Shown: piece by piece, positions 36,208 through 44,525 of the stretch
Numbering within the stretch: position 1 is the stretch's first letter
Layout of the letters: each line of letters starts with the position of its first letter
NCBI RefSeq assembly: GCF_042849255.1
Contig: NZ_AP026866.1
Location: 3,720,001 to 3,784,000, forward strand
DNA length: 64,000 nucleotides
Origin: Oceaniferula spumae
GTDB lineage: Bacteria; Verrucomicrobiota; Verrucomicrobiia; Verrucomicrobiales; Akkermansiaceae
Direction of reading: 5' to 3'
Position numbers and translations under genes: made by a program
The notes under the pieces: generated by a model
Seen by the model: the letters and a program-made list of their open reading frames with translations, nothing else
The model's database searches: none
What the model was told of the DNA's origin: nothing

Positions 36208-36669
36208 ATGACAAAACCTCTGATCTTGGTGCTCTGTACCGGAAACTCGTGCCGTTCCCAAATGGCGGAATATTTACTTCGGGCCGCCGCCGGTGATGTG
36301 GTGGAAGTCGCCAGTGCCGGATCTGATCCAGCTGGCTATGTGCACCCCTTGGCCATCCAAGCGATGTCTGAGCTAGGCCACGACTTGACCGGAGCGATTT
36401 CCAAATCTCTCAATGAGTTTAAAACACAACCAGTCCACGTGGTCATCAGTGTTTGTGGAAATGCCGATCAGTGTTGCCCGGATTTCCCAGGTGAGCAGGC
36501 TCACTATTGCTGGACCTTCGACGACCCTGCGCATGCTGAGGGCTCCGATGAGGAAAAGCTCGAACAGTTCCGTCGCATCCGCGATGAAATTCAGCGAGTC
36601 TTCACCGCCTACGGACGTGGATTAGCAGATGGTTTGATGGGTGAGAAGCTGGTCGATTGCGGCTGCTGA
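36208..36669 (+). CDS. arsC: arsenate reductase, low-molecular-weight phosphatase type
   Basis: A 153-residue protein with the CX5R loop LCTGNSCRSQMAE at the N-terminus, the second redox site CGNADQCCPDFPG, and the HYCWTFDDPA motif that separates ArsC from true tyrosine phosphatases. Enzymes of this class reduce arsenate to arsenite using a three-cysteine relay and thioredoxin. The C-terminal VDCGC adds two further cysteines, unusual in position. No arsR or arsenite pump gene is adjacent, so regulation is unclear. Confidence 0.88.
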   Translation: MTKPLILVLCTGNSCRSQMAEYLLRAAAGDVVEVASAGSDPAGYVHPLAIQAMSELGHDLTGAISKSLNEFKTQPVHVVISVCGNADQCCPDFPGEQAHYCWTFDDPAHAEGSDEEKLEQFRRIRDEIQRVFTAYGRGLADGLMGEKLVDCGC

Positions 36670-36736
36670 TTCTGCATTGAAATTCAGCCTTACCCCATGT
36701 ATTGTGTAGTGTGCCAATCAATCAAAGGAGCATGCT

Positions 36737-37042
36737 ATGGAAAAAATTCACTTCAAAAAGAAAGACCGTGATCTCTTTGCCGCGCTGTTAAGCGTGCTGC
36801 CGGGCGCGGGGCACATCTATAAACATCACTACCTTGCAGGTGTAGGAATTATGATCGGAGGAAATTTGTTGATGATCCTAGTGACCGCACTGCTGGCACT
36901 CGCCACGTTTGGGCTCGCAATTATATTGGTGCCTATAGCCTATGTGCTGGGTGTCGCCTACGCTGCGTATGAGCTGGAAGACTGGCACGGTAAACACGGT
37001 TATTTACACCCGTGGAGTGGGGCTAGCAGCCCGAAAGAATGA
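36737..37042 (+). CDS. small membrane protein
   Basis: A 101-residue protein with a canonical ribosome site (AAAGGAG, 7 bp before the ATG). A basic N-terminus (KKKDRD) precedes a short hairpin LPGAGHIYKHHYLAGVGI and two long hydrophobic helices to about residue 80. It resembles small TM2-like or DUF-type membrane proteins in which a conserved Gly/His turn joins the helices, but I cannot name the family. The tail EDWHGKHGYLHPW is His/Trp-rich. Followed by a stress-type membrane protein gene 83 bp on, same strand. Confidence 0.7.
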   Translation: MEKIHFKKKDRDLFAALLSVLPGAGHIYKHHYLAGVGIMIGGNLLMILVTALLALATFGLAIILVPIAYVLGVAYAAYELEDWHGKHGYLHPWSGASSPKE

Positions 37043-37125
37043 TCGAGGTCGAATAGATCTTACATCATGCTGTGTGCCTGAAGTTCTTCGTGGCTTGGGT
37101 GCATGATACGTGTAATATATCACTC

Positions 37126-37383
37126 ATGATCGGATGGATTGTTTTAGGATTGATAGCAGGGCTCTTGGCGAAATTCATCATCCCTGGTGATGACCCGGGC
37201 GGACTGATTGTGACCATCCTCATCGGCATCGCAGGTGCGTATGCTGGCGGATGGCTGGGTAAGTATCTCGATTTCTTACCCGCCAAGGAACCCGGAGGCA
37301 TGATGCCCGGTATGGGCAGTATCGCCACTGCCACGATTGGAGCCATCCTCCTGCTGGCGATCTACCGGAAAATATTCGGCTAG
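37126..37383 (+). CDS. GlsB/YeaQ/YmgE family membrane protein
   Basis: About 85 residues from the ATG at 37126 (MIGWIVLGLIAGLLAKFIIPG), the usual N-terminus of this transglycosylase-associated family. Three hydrophobic segments with the glycine-zipper pattern (GGLIVTILIGIAGAYAGGWLG and GSIATATIGAILLL) are seen. Family members are small inner-membrane proteins, often induced by stress; their mechanism is unknown. The middle MMPGMGS loop is longer than in YeaQ. Probably cotranscribed with the small lipoprotein that follows. Confidence 0.85.
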   Translation: MIGWIVLGLIAGLLAKFIIPGDDPGGLIVTILIGIAGAYAGGWLGKYLDFLPAKEPGGMMPGMGSIATATIGAILLLAIYRKIFG

Positions 37384-37410
37384 GGCCTTGGCTCAAGACT
37401 ACTTGATAGC

Positions 37411-37581
37411 ATGAAAAATCATCCTCGTCTCTTTGTTGCCTGTTTAATGGTTGCTGCAGTTGGTTTCAGCGTCCTTGCCAGCAGCTGTGCTTCTACTGCT
37501 TTTGAAGCACGCACAGCCCCTGGCGCAGGATTCTATGATGAAGACTACATGGGTCCGCCAGTGATCATCAGCCCATGCTGA
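37411..37581 (+). CDS. small lipoprotein (56 residues)
   Basis: A short frame beginning MKNHPRLFVACLMVAAV, with a hydrophobic core and a lipobox-like VLASSC around residue 26, so a mature lipoprotein of about 31 residues. The mature part contains AFEARTAPGAGFYDEDY and ends VIISPC with a final Cys. It starts 28 bp after the YeaQ-like gene and is followed at once by a terminator hairpin. Similar tiny lipoproteins are common in Gram-negative bacteria. No function known. Short length keeps confidence moderate, but signal, position and terminator agree. Confidence 0.65.
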   Translation: MKNHPRLFVACLMVAAVGFSVLASSCASTAFEARTAPGAGFYDEDYMGPPVIISPC

Positions 37582-37588
37582 GGATAGC

Positions 37589-37627
37589 ATTGTTAGGGAG
37601 AGTGGGTCTCACTCTCTAACCAATTTT
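37589..37627 (+). terminator. terminator hairpin built from TGTTAG/CTAAC
   Basis: The arms 37589-37604 and 37610-37624 pair with one or two bulged bases around the loop GGTCT and run into TTTT on the plus strand. The left arm contains TGTTAG and the right arm its near complement CTAACC, which also includes the serS stop codon. It should end the small lipoprotein transcript and perhaps work in the other direction too. Confidence 0.7.
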
Positions 37628-38890
37628 ATCAGCGCCGAAATACGGAGCCAAAACCTCGGGGATGAGGATGCTGCCGTCAGGCTGCTGGTATTGTTCGATC
37701 AGTGCGACGTATAGACGAGGCAGTGCGGTGCCGGATCCGTTCAGGGTATGGCAGATCTGGTTTTTCCCATCTTCGTCTTTGTAGCGCAGCTTCATCCGGC
37801 GCGCTTGGTAGTCGCCGAAGTTCGAGCACGAAGAGACTTCGAGGAATTTGTTCTGACCGGGCGACCACACTTCGATGTCGTAGGTCTTGGCCGATGAAAA
37901 TCCGATGTCACCGGTGCAGAGTTCAATCACACGGTAGTGCAGTCCCAACTTTTGAAGAATGGCCTCAGCATGTCCGGTAAGTTCCTCTAACAATTCGAGC
38001 GATTTTTCAGGCTGCACGATTTGAACCAGCTCGACTTTGTCAAACTGATGCATACGGATGATACCACGGTTATCCCGACCAGCACTACCAGCCTCCCTTC
38101 GGAAACATGGTGTGTAGGCGGTGAGCTTGATTGGCAGGTCCTCGTTCTTGAGGAGGGTGTCGCGATAGAGATTAGTCACCGGAACCTCGGCAGTAGGGGC
38201 GAGGAAAAGTGTGTTGTCCTCGAGGCCGTACATATCGTCTTCAAACTTCGGCAGCTGGCCGGTGCCTTCCATGCACTCACGTTTAATGATGTGCGGCACG
38301 TTGACTTCCTCGTAGCCGTGTTCTTCGGTCTGGGTGTTGAGTAAGAACTGGATCAGGGCACGCTCGAGTCGGGCTCCTTTGCCACGATACACCACATAAC
38401 CAGATCCGGTCAGGCGTGTGCCATCATCGAAGCTGATTAGGCCGTGTTTTTCTGCCAAAGCAACGTGATCGAGTGGCTCAGCGATCTCGGGTTTTTCACC
38501 CCAGACACGGATCTCTGGGTTGGCGTCTTCGTCGGCACCCACCGGGCAATCGGCGTGTGGCAGGTTGGGGATGCTCATCAACAACTCGGTCTGACGGCTG
38601 CCGGCGGTTTCGCCTGCTTCGTCGAGTGCGCTGATTTTTTCACCGATCAAGCGGACCTCTTCTTTGATGCTCTCTGCCTCGTCGGCCTTACCTTGACCCA
38701 TGAGGGCTCCGATTTGCTTGGAAAGCTGCTTGCGCTGGGACTGGAGCGATTGTTTATCGGTCTCGGCACTGCGGCGGGATTCGTCACAGGCGAGAACTTC
38801 ATCGATGAGCAAATGCGCATCTCCGCCTCGGGTGGCAAGGCGTTCTTTGATGGCTGCGGCGTCTTCGCGAATGGCTTTGATATCAAGCAT
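37616..38890 (-). CDS. serS: seryl-tRNA synthetase
   Basis: A 424-residue class II synthetase of normal length. The N-terminal coiled-coil arm (about residues 1-105) begins MLDIKAIREDAAAIKERLA, as is typical. The catalytic core has the class II motifs: FLAPTAEVPVTN, CFRREAGSAGRDNRGIIRMHQFDKVELVQ (motif 2 region, here abridged to RREAGSAGRDNRG) and motif 3 around NGSGTALPRLYVALIEQYQ. It charges tRNA-Ser in the cytoplasm. Single gene; the stop overlaps the right arm of the terminator hairpin of the converging gene. Confidence 0.97.
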   Translation of the reverse strand: MLDIKAIREDAAAIKERLATRGGDAHLLIDEVLACDESRRSAETDKQSLQSQRKQLSKQIGALMGQGKADEAESIKEEVRLIGEKISALDEAGETAGSRQTELLMSIPNLPHADCPVGADEDANPEIRVWGEKPEIAEPLDHVALAEKHGLISFDDGTRLTGSGYVVYRGKGARLERALIQFLLNTQTEEHGYEEVNVPHIIKRECMEGTGQLPKFEDDMYGLEDNTLFLAPTAEVPVTNLYRDTLLKNEDLPIKLTAYTPCFRREAGSAGRDNRGIIRMHQFDKVELVQIVQPEKSLELLEELTGHAEAILQKLGLHYRVIELCTGDIGFSSAKTYDIEVWSPGQNKFLEVSSCSNFGDYQARRMKLRYKDEDGKNQICHTLNGSGTALPRLYVALIEQYQQPDGSILIPEVLAPYFGADKIG

Positions 38891-39129
38891 GGCGGGGGAG
38901 TGATAGCGGAAAAGGCCAATTTTAAAACCACGAATCTTGCTAATCGGGCGAATTTTTTTCGGACCGCGAAATAGGCTAAATACGCGAAATTTTCTCGGGT
39001 TGTGATTTGGGTAGGATGGAAAGGGGCGGAAGATGCGGAATAGGATGAGGTGTTCTAGAGGTGATCCATGCTAAATCCCAAATGCTAAATTGTCTTGGAG
39101 TTTGGGGTTTGAAACTTAAAGTCATCGCG

Positions 39130-39414
39130 ATGTCAGGGAAGAAAGCTAGCTGGGCGATGGTGTGTGCAGGACTTGCGCGCATGATTTTGCACTCACGCGA
39201 AATGCGCCGGAAAGTGCTGTTTCAGCTGGTGATTGTGTTAGTGATCATCGTCACTCTGGGAGCATGGCCTCTCGCAAACTGGCTCAGTGGCAATGTTTGG
39301 CTGTTCCTCATCTGGTGGGCCGCTGTGATGTTTTACGGACTGATGATCATTCTCTTAGCCATTTACGATATGGCAGCCGTGGTGAAGGAAGAGCGTAAAA
39401 AGCATCGGCAGTAG
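39130..39414 (+). CDS. small membrane protein with two helices
   Basis: About 94 residues from the ATG at 39130 (MSGKKASWAMVCAGLARMIL); the upstream Met at 39061 adds a stretch with no coding character. Two transmembrane helices (VLFQLVIVLVIIVTLGAWPLA, abridged, and LFLIWWAAVMFYGLMIILLA) are joined by a short loop, with basic tails on both sides. No family recognised. The 38891-39129 gap before it holds the divergent serS promoter region and nothing else I can support. Confidence 0.6.
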   Translation: MSGKKASWAMVCAGLARMILHSREMRRKVLFQLVIVLVIIVTLGAWPLANWLSGNVWLFLIWWAAVMFYGLMIILLAIYDMAAVVKEERKKHRQ

Positions 39415-39493
39415 TGAACTATTTAAAACGGTTGAGCTCCTGTTAGTCCCTTACAATACCGCCTACAACAATTACTGTTTGCCCGAATAAGAT

Positions 39494-39937
39494 ATGCAAT
39501 GCGAAGAAATGCTCGAGGATGAACTGGATGGTCCTGACTTGTGTCTTTGCTGTCTTTCACCGGTTAAACATGCTGCAAACTTTTGTTCTGATTGCGGAGC
39601 GCCGTTGGGCTTTTTAGCGGCTACGATTCCTTATCAGAGAGTGCTTGCGGAGGGATACCTATACCGTCGGGCCATTCAGTCGCCCAAATCAATTCTTACG
39701 GTATCAGGAATATGGCTCATTTTTGGAACGCAGATGATCGTGGGATATTGGGGGCTGCGAAACATAATTCCTCAGCTATCGATGGTGAGAAGTCTGCTGG
39801 ATACAGTGTTTGTTGGGATGCAGTTACTGTCGTCTGGATGGTTTTTCATAGGCTTGGCTGGGGTAATTATGGTTACATTGAACTACACGAAGCATATTCG
39901 GACTAGTCATCAAGCCGACTCACCAGCCTCCGACTAA
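39494..39937 (+). CDS. zinc-ribbon membrane protein
   Basis: A 147-residue protein with an N-terminal zinc ribbon (CLCCLSPVKHAANFCSDCG, two CxxC pairs) and two transmembrane helices at about residues 65-85 and 108-132. Such ribbon-plus-helix proteins are widespread, and their function is unknown. The next gene, on the same strand, begins 62 bp later. The stop codon TAA is inside a CTAACA word. Probably a cytoplasmic-facing ribbon attached to the inner membrane. Confidence 0.65.
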   Translation: MQCEEMLEDELDGPDLCLCCLSPVKHAANFCSDCGAPLGFLAATIPYQRVLAEGYLYRRAIQSPKSILTVSGIWLIFGTQMIVGYWGLRNIIPQLSMVRSLLDTVFVGMQLLSSGWFFIGLAGVIMVTLNYTKHIRTSHQADSPASD

Positions 39938-39999
39938 CAGGGGCGTTCCGGCAATATTCGATCTCAGTCCTTTCAAAGATAATTCCTATTCAAACCGTT

Positions 40000-40365
40000 A
40001 TGAAGACTACCAAAGAACACGATGAACGCATAGCGAACCTCACCTTTGCCTCTGTCTATCCACATTACGTTACGAAGGTGGAAAAAAAGGAACGAACCGT
40101 GGATGAACTTCATCAGGTCATTACGTGGCTGACAGGTTTCAAGGAGAAGGATATGCAGCGCCTTATTGAGGAAGATGTTACCTTCGAGCAATTCTTTGCT
40201 GAAGCCACGCTCAACCCGAATGCGAGTCTAATCACAGGCACTATCTGTGGTTATCGGATTGAAGAAATCGAGACCCCATTGACCAAACAAGTTAGATACC
40301 TGGACAAGCTGGTGGACGAGCTGGCAAAGGGACGCAAGATGGAGAAAATCCTGCGGACAGCCTAG
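40000..40365 (+). CDS. DUF2200 family protein
   Basis: A 121-residue soluble protein that matches the DUF2200 pattern over its whole length: RIANLTFASVYPHYVTKVEKK, abridged, then VITWLTGF, LITGTICGYRIEEIE and RYLDKLVDELAKG. Family members are about 110-120 residues, often carried near toxin-antitoxin or mobile regions, and have no known activity. The family is scattered across bacteria in a way that suggests transfer. The toxin-antitoxin module follows on the opposite strand with 54 bp between stops. Confidence 0.85.
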   Translation: MKTTKEHDERIANLTFASVYPHYVTKVEKKERTVDELHQVITWLTGFKEKDMQRLIEEDVTFEQFFAEATLNPNASLITGTICGYRIEEIETPLTKQVRYLDKLVDELAKGRKMEKILRTA

Positions 40366-40419
40366 TGAGAGAAGCCTGCAACCTGAGATCCGTTTCTCTC
40401 TGTGTTGAAAAACGAACTG

Positions 40420-40815
40420 CTACCAGATGCGTGTGATGCCGTAGGCGTCTAGCTGCCCATCGCAGGAGAGGATGGGGAAGTCGCGGTTCTGGCACTCGGC
40501 GACTAACAGACGGTCGAAGGGATCACGGTGATGCATCGGTAAATAGGCAGCGTTTCGCATGGCTTCCCAGTCCGGTTTAATCATGTGAAAACCCATCGAA
40601 GTTAATAGCTCCGGTAAATCGGCCCGATTGGCATAGTCCACTGTCAATTTCCCCAGAGAATTCTTAATCGCAATCTCCCACAAGCTGGCCAGGGAGACAT
40701 GGCTTCGGGTATTTGGATCCTCAATCATTTGGGCCAGCGCCGCTGGTAAACGAGGGCTGTCTTCGAGGAAGAAAAGCAGGACATTGGTGTCCAAAAGGTG
40801 GTCACTAGCTTTCAT
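40420..40815 (-). CDS. vapC: PIN-domain toxin, VapC-like
   Basis: A 131-residue PIN ribonuclease. Acidic active-site residues are visible: Asp in LLDTNVLLFFLED, Glu in ASLWEIAIKNSLGKL, Asp in HRDPFDRLLVAECQ and Asp in LSCDGQLDAYG. The WEIAIK and HHRDPFDR motifs belong to the common VapC subgroup that cuts tRNA or rRNA. The start codon lies inside the antitoxin gene (11 bp overlap), the standard antitoxin-first arrangement. The target RNA is not known. Confidence 0.9.
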   Translation of the reverse strand: MKASDHLLDTNVLLFFLEDSPRLPAALAQMIEDPNTRSHVSLASLWEIAIKNSLGKLTVDYANRADLPELLTSMGFHMIKPDWEAMRNAAYLPMHHRDPFDRLLVAECQNRDFPILSCDGQLDAYGITRIW

Positions 40816-41092
40816 ATTTCTCCTTATTTTCAGCTACCATTGAGGGGGTTTGATCATCGTCTGCATTGAAAAAATCCTCAAAGCCAGTTTCAGAGGCATC
40901 AAAATCATCAGCCATTGAAAAGTTAGCCGACTTCAGACAGCCGCGAACTGGTGAGGAGACGGGAGTGGGGGGGGACAACTCCGCCACCACTTTACCGTGC
41001 CGCGTAAGTTGGATGGTTTCTCCACTAGCCTCTATTTCTGCGATCAATGCAGAAAGCTTGGTCTTGGCATCGTAGAGACCGATTGTTTTCAT
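40805..41092 (-). CDS. Phd/YefM-type antitoxin with an eight-C tract
   Basis: A 95-residue antitoxin. The N-terminal half has the Phd/YefM DNA-binding pattern (IGLYDAKTKLSALIAEIE, then TIQLTRHGKVVAELSPP). The C-terminal half is acidic (DDFDASETGFEDFFNADDDQ) and should wrap the toxin. The coding strand has eight consecutive C residues (window 40967-40974) at the Ser-Pro-Pro codons just after the DNA-binding half. Slippage there would separate repression from toxin binding. The pair probably represses its own promoter. Confidence 0.87.
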   Translation of the reverse strand: MKTIGLYDAKTKLSALIAEIEASGETIQLTRHGKVVAELSPPTPVSSPVRGCLKSANFSMADDFDASETGFEDFFNADDDQTPSMVAENKEKYES

Positions 41093-41108
41093 GGGTTAAA
41101 CATAGACT

Positions 41109-41118
41109 AGACTAGTCT
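41109..41118. promoter_or_regulatory. palindromic operator candidate for the toxin-antitoxin operon
   Basis: AGACTAGTCT is a perfect ten-base palindrome, preceded by another partial copy (TAGACTAG), 17 bp upstream of the antitoxin ATG. Phd/YefM antitoxins bind short palindromes in this position. Inferred from location and symmetry only. Confidence 0.45.
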
Positions 41119-41141
41119 GACCTGTCAAGGTGGGGGTCACG

Positions 41142-41166
41142 AAAAACCCCGGGTGAATACCCGGGG
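41142..41166 (-). terminator. rho-independent terminator after secA
   Basis: CCCCGGGT at 41147-41154 pairs perfectly with ACCCGGGG at 41159-41166 around a four-base loop, and on the minus strand it is followed by TTTTTC. It is correctly placed for the leftward secA transcript that stops at 41250. Confidence 0.88.
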
Positions 41167-41249
41167 CTGTTGAATGATTGGAGGTTGTTAGGAGGGTTGA
41201 CGGTGAATGCAAGCACTGACCACCGTCCACTTACTACCTACTACTGCAA

Positions 41250-44200
41250 CTAAGCCTCACGGCCGCAGCATTTCTTGAACTTCTTACCTGACCCGCAAGG
41301 GCAATCCTCGTTGCGGTTGATCTTGGCCATGGGGCGGCGTTTGGGCAGGTTGATCTTGATTTGCTGACCGTCTTCCACTGGGGTCATTTGCAGATCCTGA
41401 GAGTTGCCGGTCTGGGCAATGTTCTCGTTGGTAATGGCTGGGCCGGCGTTGGCGTCACTGGTGAGGTTTTGCTGGCCACGCATGAAGTTTTCAAACTGCT
41501 CAAGGTTCGTGGTCGAGCGGAACAGGTTGCCGAGCGTTTCGCTCTCGATGCTGCCCATGAGGGTCTCGAACAGTGAGTAGGCCTCGTTTTTGTATTCAAC
41601 CAACGGATCTTTCTGACCTTGGGCGCGTAGATGCACACCTTCGCGCAGAGCATCCATGTTGTAGAGGTGCTCCTGCCAGAGTTTGTCGATACCGGTGAGG
41701 ATGATGTGGCGCTCAAGCATATCGAGCAGTTCAGGGTCCTCGTGTTTGATCTTGAGCTCGTAGGTTTCCTTGACTTTTTGCACCACGAAGTCGGCATTGC
41801 CTTGGGCATCACGATCGTGGAAGCCACTTTCCTCAAGGCTGAGTTGCAGCGGGAAGGTGGTGTTGACCCAGTTGAGGAGTTCGGCGTAATCAGGTGCTCC
41901 TTCATCGCGATCTTCCATGAAGCCCAATACGGCTTCGGGGATGGCGCGCTCGATAACTTCATCGATGAGTTCGCGTGGGTTCTCGGAGTTGATGACTTCG
42001 TTGCGGTAACCGTAAACAACTTCACGCTGCTTGTTCATCACGTCATCAAAGTCGAGAACGCGTTTACGCCAGGTGTAGTTCCGCTGCTCCACACGCTTCT
42101 GGGCGGTCTCCACGGATTTGTTGAGCCACTTGTGCTCGAGGGCCTCTCCGTCTTCCATGCCGAAGCGTTCCATCATGTTGGTCATGCGTTCGGCGGCGGC
42201 GAAGTTACGCATCAGATCGTCCTCAAAGGAGATGAAGAACTGGCTCATGCCGGGGTCACCCTGACGGGAGCAACGACCACGCAGCTGGCGGTCGACTCGG
42301 CGAGATTCGTAACGCTCGGTGGCGATGACAAAAAGTCCGCCAGCTTCAGGAACACCCGGGGCGAGTTTGATATCGGTGCCTCGACCGGCCATGTTGGTGG
42401 ACACGGTGACGGCTCCTTTTTGACCGGCATTGGCGACGATCTCGGCCTCCTGACGGTGGAACTTGGCGTTCAGAATGTTGCAGGGGATCTTGGCGCGCTT
42501 GAGCATTTTTCCTAACAGCTCAGACGCTTCCACGGATGCGGTTCCTACGAGAACCGGCTGGCCGCGATCGTGCGCTTCCTGAATTTTGCTAACAACGGCG
42601 TTGTATTTCTCGCGACGGGTCTTGAAGACCTGATCGTTGTGATCGATACGGATGTTAGGGACGTTGGTAGGGATCGGGAGAACGTCGAGTTTGTAAATGT
42701 CATGGAATTCCGCGGCTTCGGTTTCGGCGGTTCCGGTCATGCCGGCAAGCTTCTCGTAAAGACGGAAGTAGTTCTGGATGGTGATGGTGGCGTAGGTTTG
42801 GGTTTCCTCTTCCACGTGCACTCCTTCCTTGGCTTCCACAGCCTGGTGAAGACCATCCGACCAGCGACGTCCGGGCATCTCACGGCCGGTGTTTTCATCC
42901 ACGATGATGACCTTGTTGTCGGCGATGACGTATTCAACGTCTTTTTCGTAGAGACAGTAGGCTTTCAAAAGTTGGGAAATGGAGTGCATTTTCTCGCCTT
43001 GGGTATCGAGGCGGAGTTGCAGCTTTTCCTTTTTCTGAGCGCGCTCTTCGTCGCTCATGTTGAGATCGGCATCGATCTCGCCATAGGCTTCGCCGAGATC
43101 GGGGAGAACGAATGCTTCCGGATCATCCGGAGAGAGGAATTCGCGGCCCATTTCCATGAGGTCGGCATCGTGTGCCTTTTCATCGATGGTGTAGTAGAGC
43201 TCTTCCTTGATGGCGAAGAGATCGCGCTTCTGGGAGTCCTGATACATCGAGAGCTCGGTCTTCTCGATCAGGCGGCGGAGTTCGTGGTCCTCCATAGCAC
43301 GCATCAGCTGACGATTGCGTGGGTTGCCTAGTTTGATTTTGAAAAGTGCGCGACCGGCACCGACTTCGTCACCTGCCTCTTGGCATTTCTTGGCTTCTTC
43401 GGCGAGTTCGTTGCAGAGCGTGTTCTGGCGTTTGACGAGCTGCTCAATGAGAGGTTTGTAGCGACCGTATTGCTCGGTGTTGGAAACGGTGGATGGTCCG
43501 GAGATGATGAGAGGGGTCCGGGCTTCATCGATGAGAATGGAGTCCACCTCATCAATAATGGCAAAGTAGTGGCCGCGCTGAACTTGCTCTTCCTTGGATG
43601 AGGACATGCCGTTGTCGCGGAGGTAATCGAAACCGAACTCGGCGTTGGTGCCGTAGGTGATGTCACACTCATATTTCTCGCGGCGCAGGTGCGGAGGCAT
43701 CTGGCTCTGAATGCAGCCAACAGTGAGACCAAGGTATTTGAAAACAGCACCCATCCACTCTGAGTCACGACGTGCGAGGTAGTCGTTCACAGTGACCACG
43801 TGCACACCGAGGCCGGTGAGGGCGTTGAGGAAAACGGGCAGGGTGGCGACGAGGGTCTTACCTTCACCGGTCTGCATCTCCGCGATCATTCCACGGTGCA
43901 GGGCGATACCACCGATCAGCTGCACGTCGAAGTGGACCATTTCCCAAGGAAGCTGCTGGTCGCAAACTTCGATGCTTTGGCCGCAGAGACGACGGGCGGC
44001 GTTTTTGACCGCGGCAAATGCCTCGGGCATGATCTGATCAAGATACTTGGCGCGGGCACCACGGAAGTGATTTTCCTCGATTTCGCGGAAGGCAGCCTTG
44101 GCGGATTCGATGGAATCGACGCTAGTAGACGCTTTAGGCAGGCTGGGAAACTCATCGCGGAGAGAGTCGAGTCTGGCATTGACGGCATCGGCTGCGGCTT

Positions 44201-44429
44201 GCAGCTCATCAGGCTCCATGCCGGCAAGCTCACGCTTGGTGGCTGTTTCGAGCGGAAGGAAGCGATGAAGATGGGTTTTCCAACCGTCTACCTTGGCTCG
44301 CAGGGCTTCTTCGGACTCCCGCTGGAATGCCTCCTCGATCTCATTGATACGAGAAACGACAGGTCCGAGGCGTTTGACCTCGCGTTGATTTTTACTGCCG
44401 ACGATTTTCTGAAGGGTCCACTTGAGCAT
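41250..44429 (-). CDS. secA: preprotein translocase ATPase SecA
   Basis: A 1059-residue SecA, longer than the ~900 residues of E. coli because of insertions in the region after the first nucleotide-binding fold (about residues 340-480, rich in acidic residues). Walker A is MQTGEGKTLVAT, the DEAD-box equivalent is IIDEVDSILIDEARTP, and the second nucleotide fold has VSTNMAGRGTDI. The C-terminus has the SEC-C zinc motif CPCGSGKKFKKCC, which binds SecB or the ribosome. It drives export of unfolded proteins through SecYEG. Followed by a strong terminator; a DtxR-like regulator gene lies 96 bp upstream on the same strand. Confidence 0.97.
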   Translation of the reverse strand: MLKWTLQKIVGSKNQREVKRLGPVVSRINEIEEAFQRESEEALRAKVDGWKTHLHRFLPLETATKRELAGMEPDELQAAADAVNARLDSLRDEFPSLPKASTSVDSIESAKAAFREIEENHFRGARAKYLDQIMPEAFAAVKNAARRLCGQSIEVCDQQLPWEMVHFDVQLIGGIALHRGMIAEMQTGEGKTLVATLPVFLNALTGLGVHVVTVNDYLARRDSEWMGAVFKYLGLTVGCIQSQMPPHLRREKYECDITYGTNAEFGFDYLRDNGMSSSKEEQVQRGHYFAIIDEVDSILIDEARTPLIISGPSTVSNTEQYGRYKPLIEQLVKRQNTLCNELAEEAKKCQEAGDEVGAGRALFKIKLGNPRNRQLMRAMEDHELRRLIEKTELSMYQDSQKRDLFAIKEELYYTIDEKAHDADLMEMGREFLSPDDPEAFVLPDLGEAYGEIDADLNMSDEERAQKKEKLQLRLDTQGEKMHSISQLLKAYCLYEKDVEYVIADNKVIIVDENTGREMPGRRWSDGLHQAVEAKEGVHVEEETQTYATITIQNYFRLYEKLAGMTGTAETEAAEFHDIYKLDVLPIPTNVPNIRIDHNDQVFKTRREKYNAVVSKIQEAHDRGQPVLVGTASVEASELLGKMLKRAKIPCNILNAKFHRQEAEIVANAGQKGAVTVSTNMAGRGTDIKLAPGVPEAGGLFVIATERYESRRVDRQLRGRCSRQGDPGMSQFFISFEDDLMRNFAAAERMTNMMERFGMEDGEALEHKWLNKSVETAQKRVEQRNYTWRKRVLDFDDVMNKQREVVYGYRNEVINSENPRELIDEVIERAIPEAVLGFMEDRDEGAPDYAELLNWVNTTFPLQLSLEESGFHDRDAQGNADFVVQKVKETYELKIKHEDPELLDMLERHIILTGIDKLWQEHLYNMDALREGVHLRAQGQKDPLVEYKNEAYSLFETLMGSIESETLGNLFRSTTNLEQFENFMRGQQNLTSDANAGPAITNENIAQTGNSQDLQMTPVEDGQQIKINLPKRRPMAKINRNEDCPCGSGKKFKKCCGREA

Positions 44430-44525
44430 TGTTGAAAAGGTAAAAGGTGCTGGAAATTGGGCGTTTTTATAGCGCTTCGCGGGTTTCCATACACCTGCTT
44501 AACTCAGATGGCAAGGGGGGATTGG

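Noticed and set aside
40000..41092. DUF2200 plus toxin-antitoxin genes as a genomic island
   Set aside because: No integrase, tRNA end or attachment repeats are visible and composition does not obviously change, so transfer is only a possibility.
41631..43331. Long open frames on the plus strand opposite secA (for example 294 and 253 codons)
   Set aside because: They mirror the codon pattern of secA, have low-complexity hydrophobic translations and no known motif; secA is certain.
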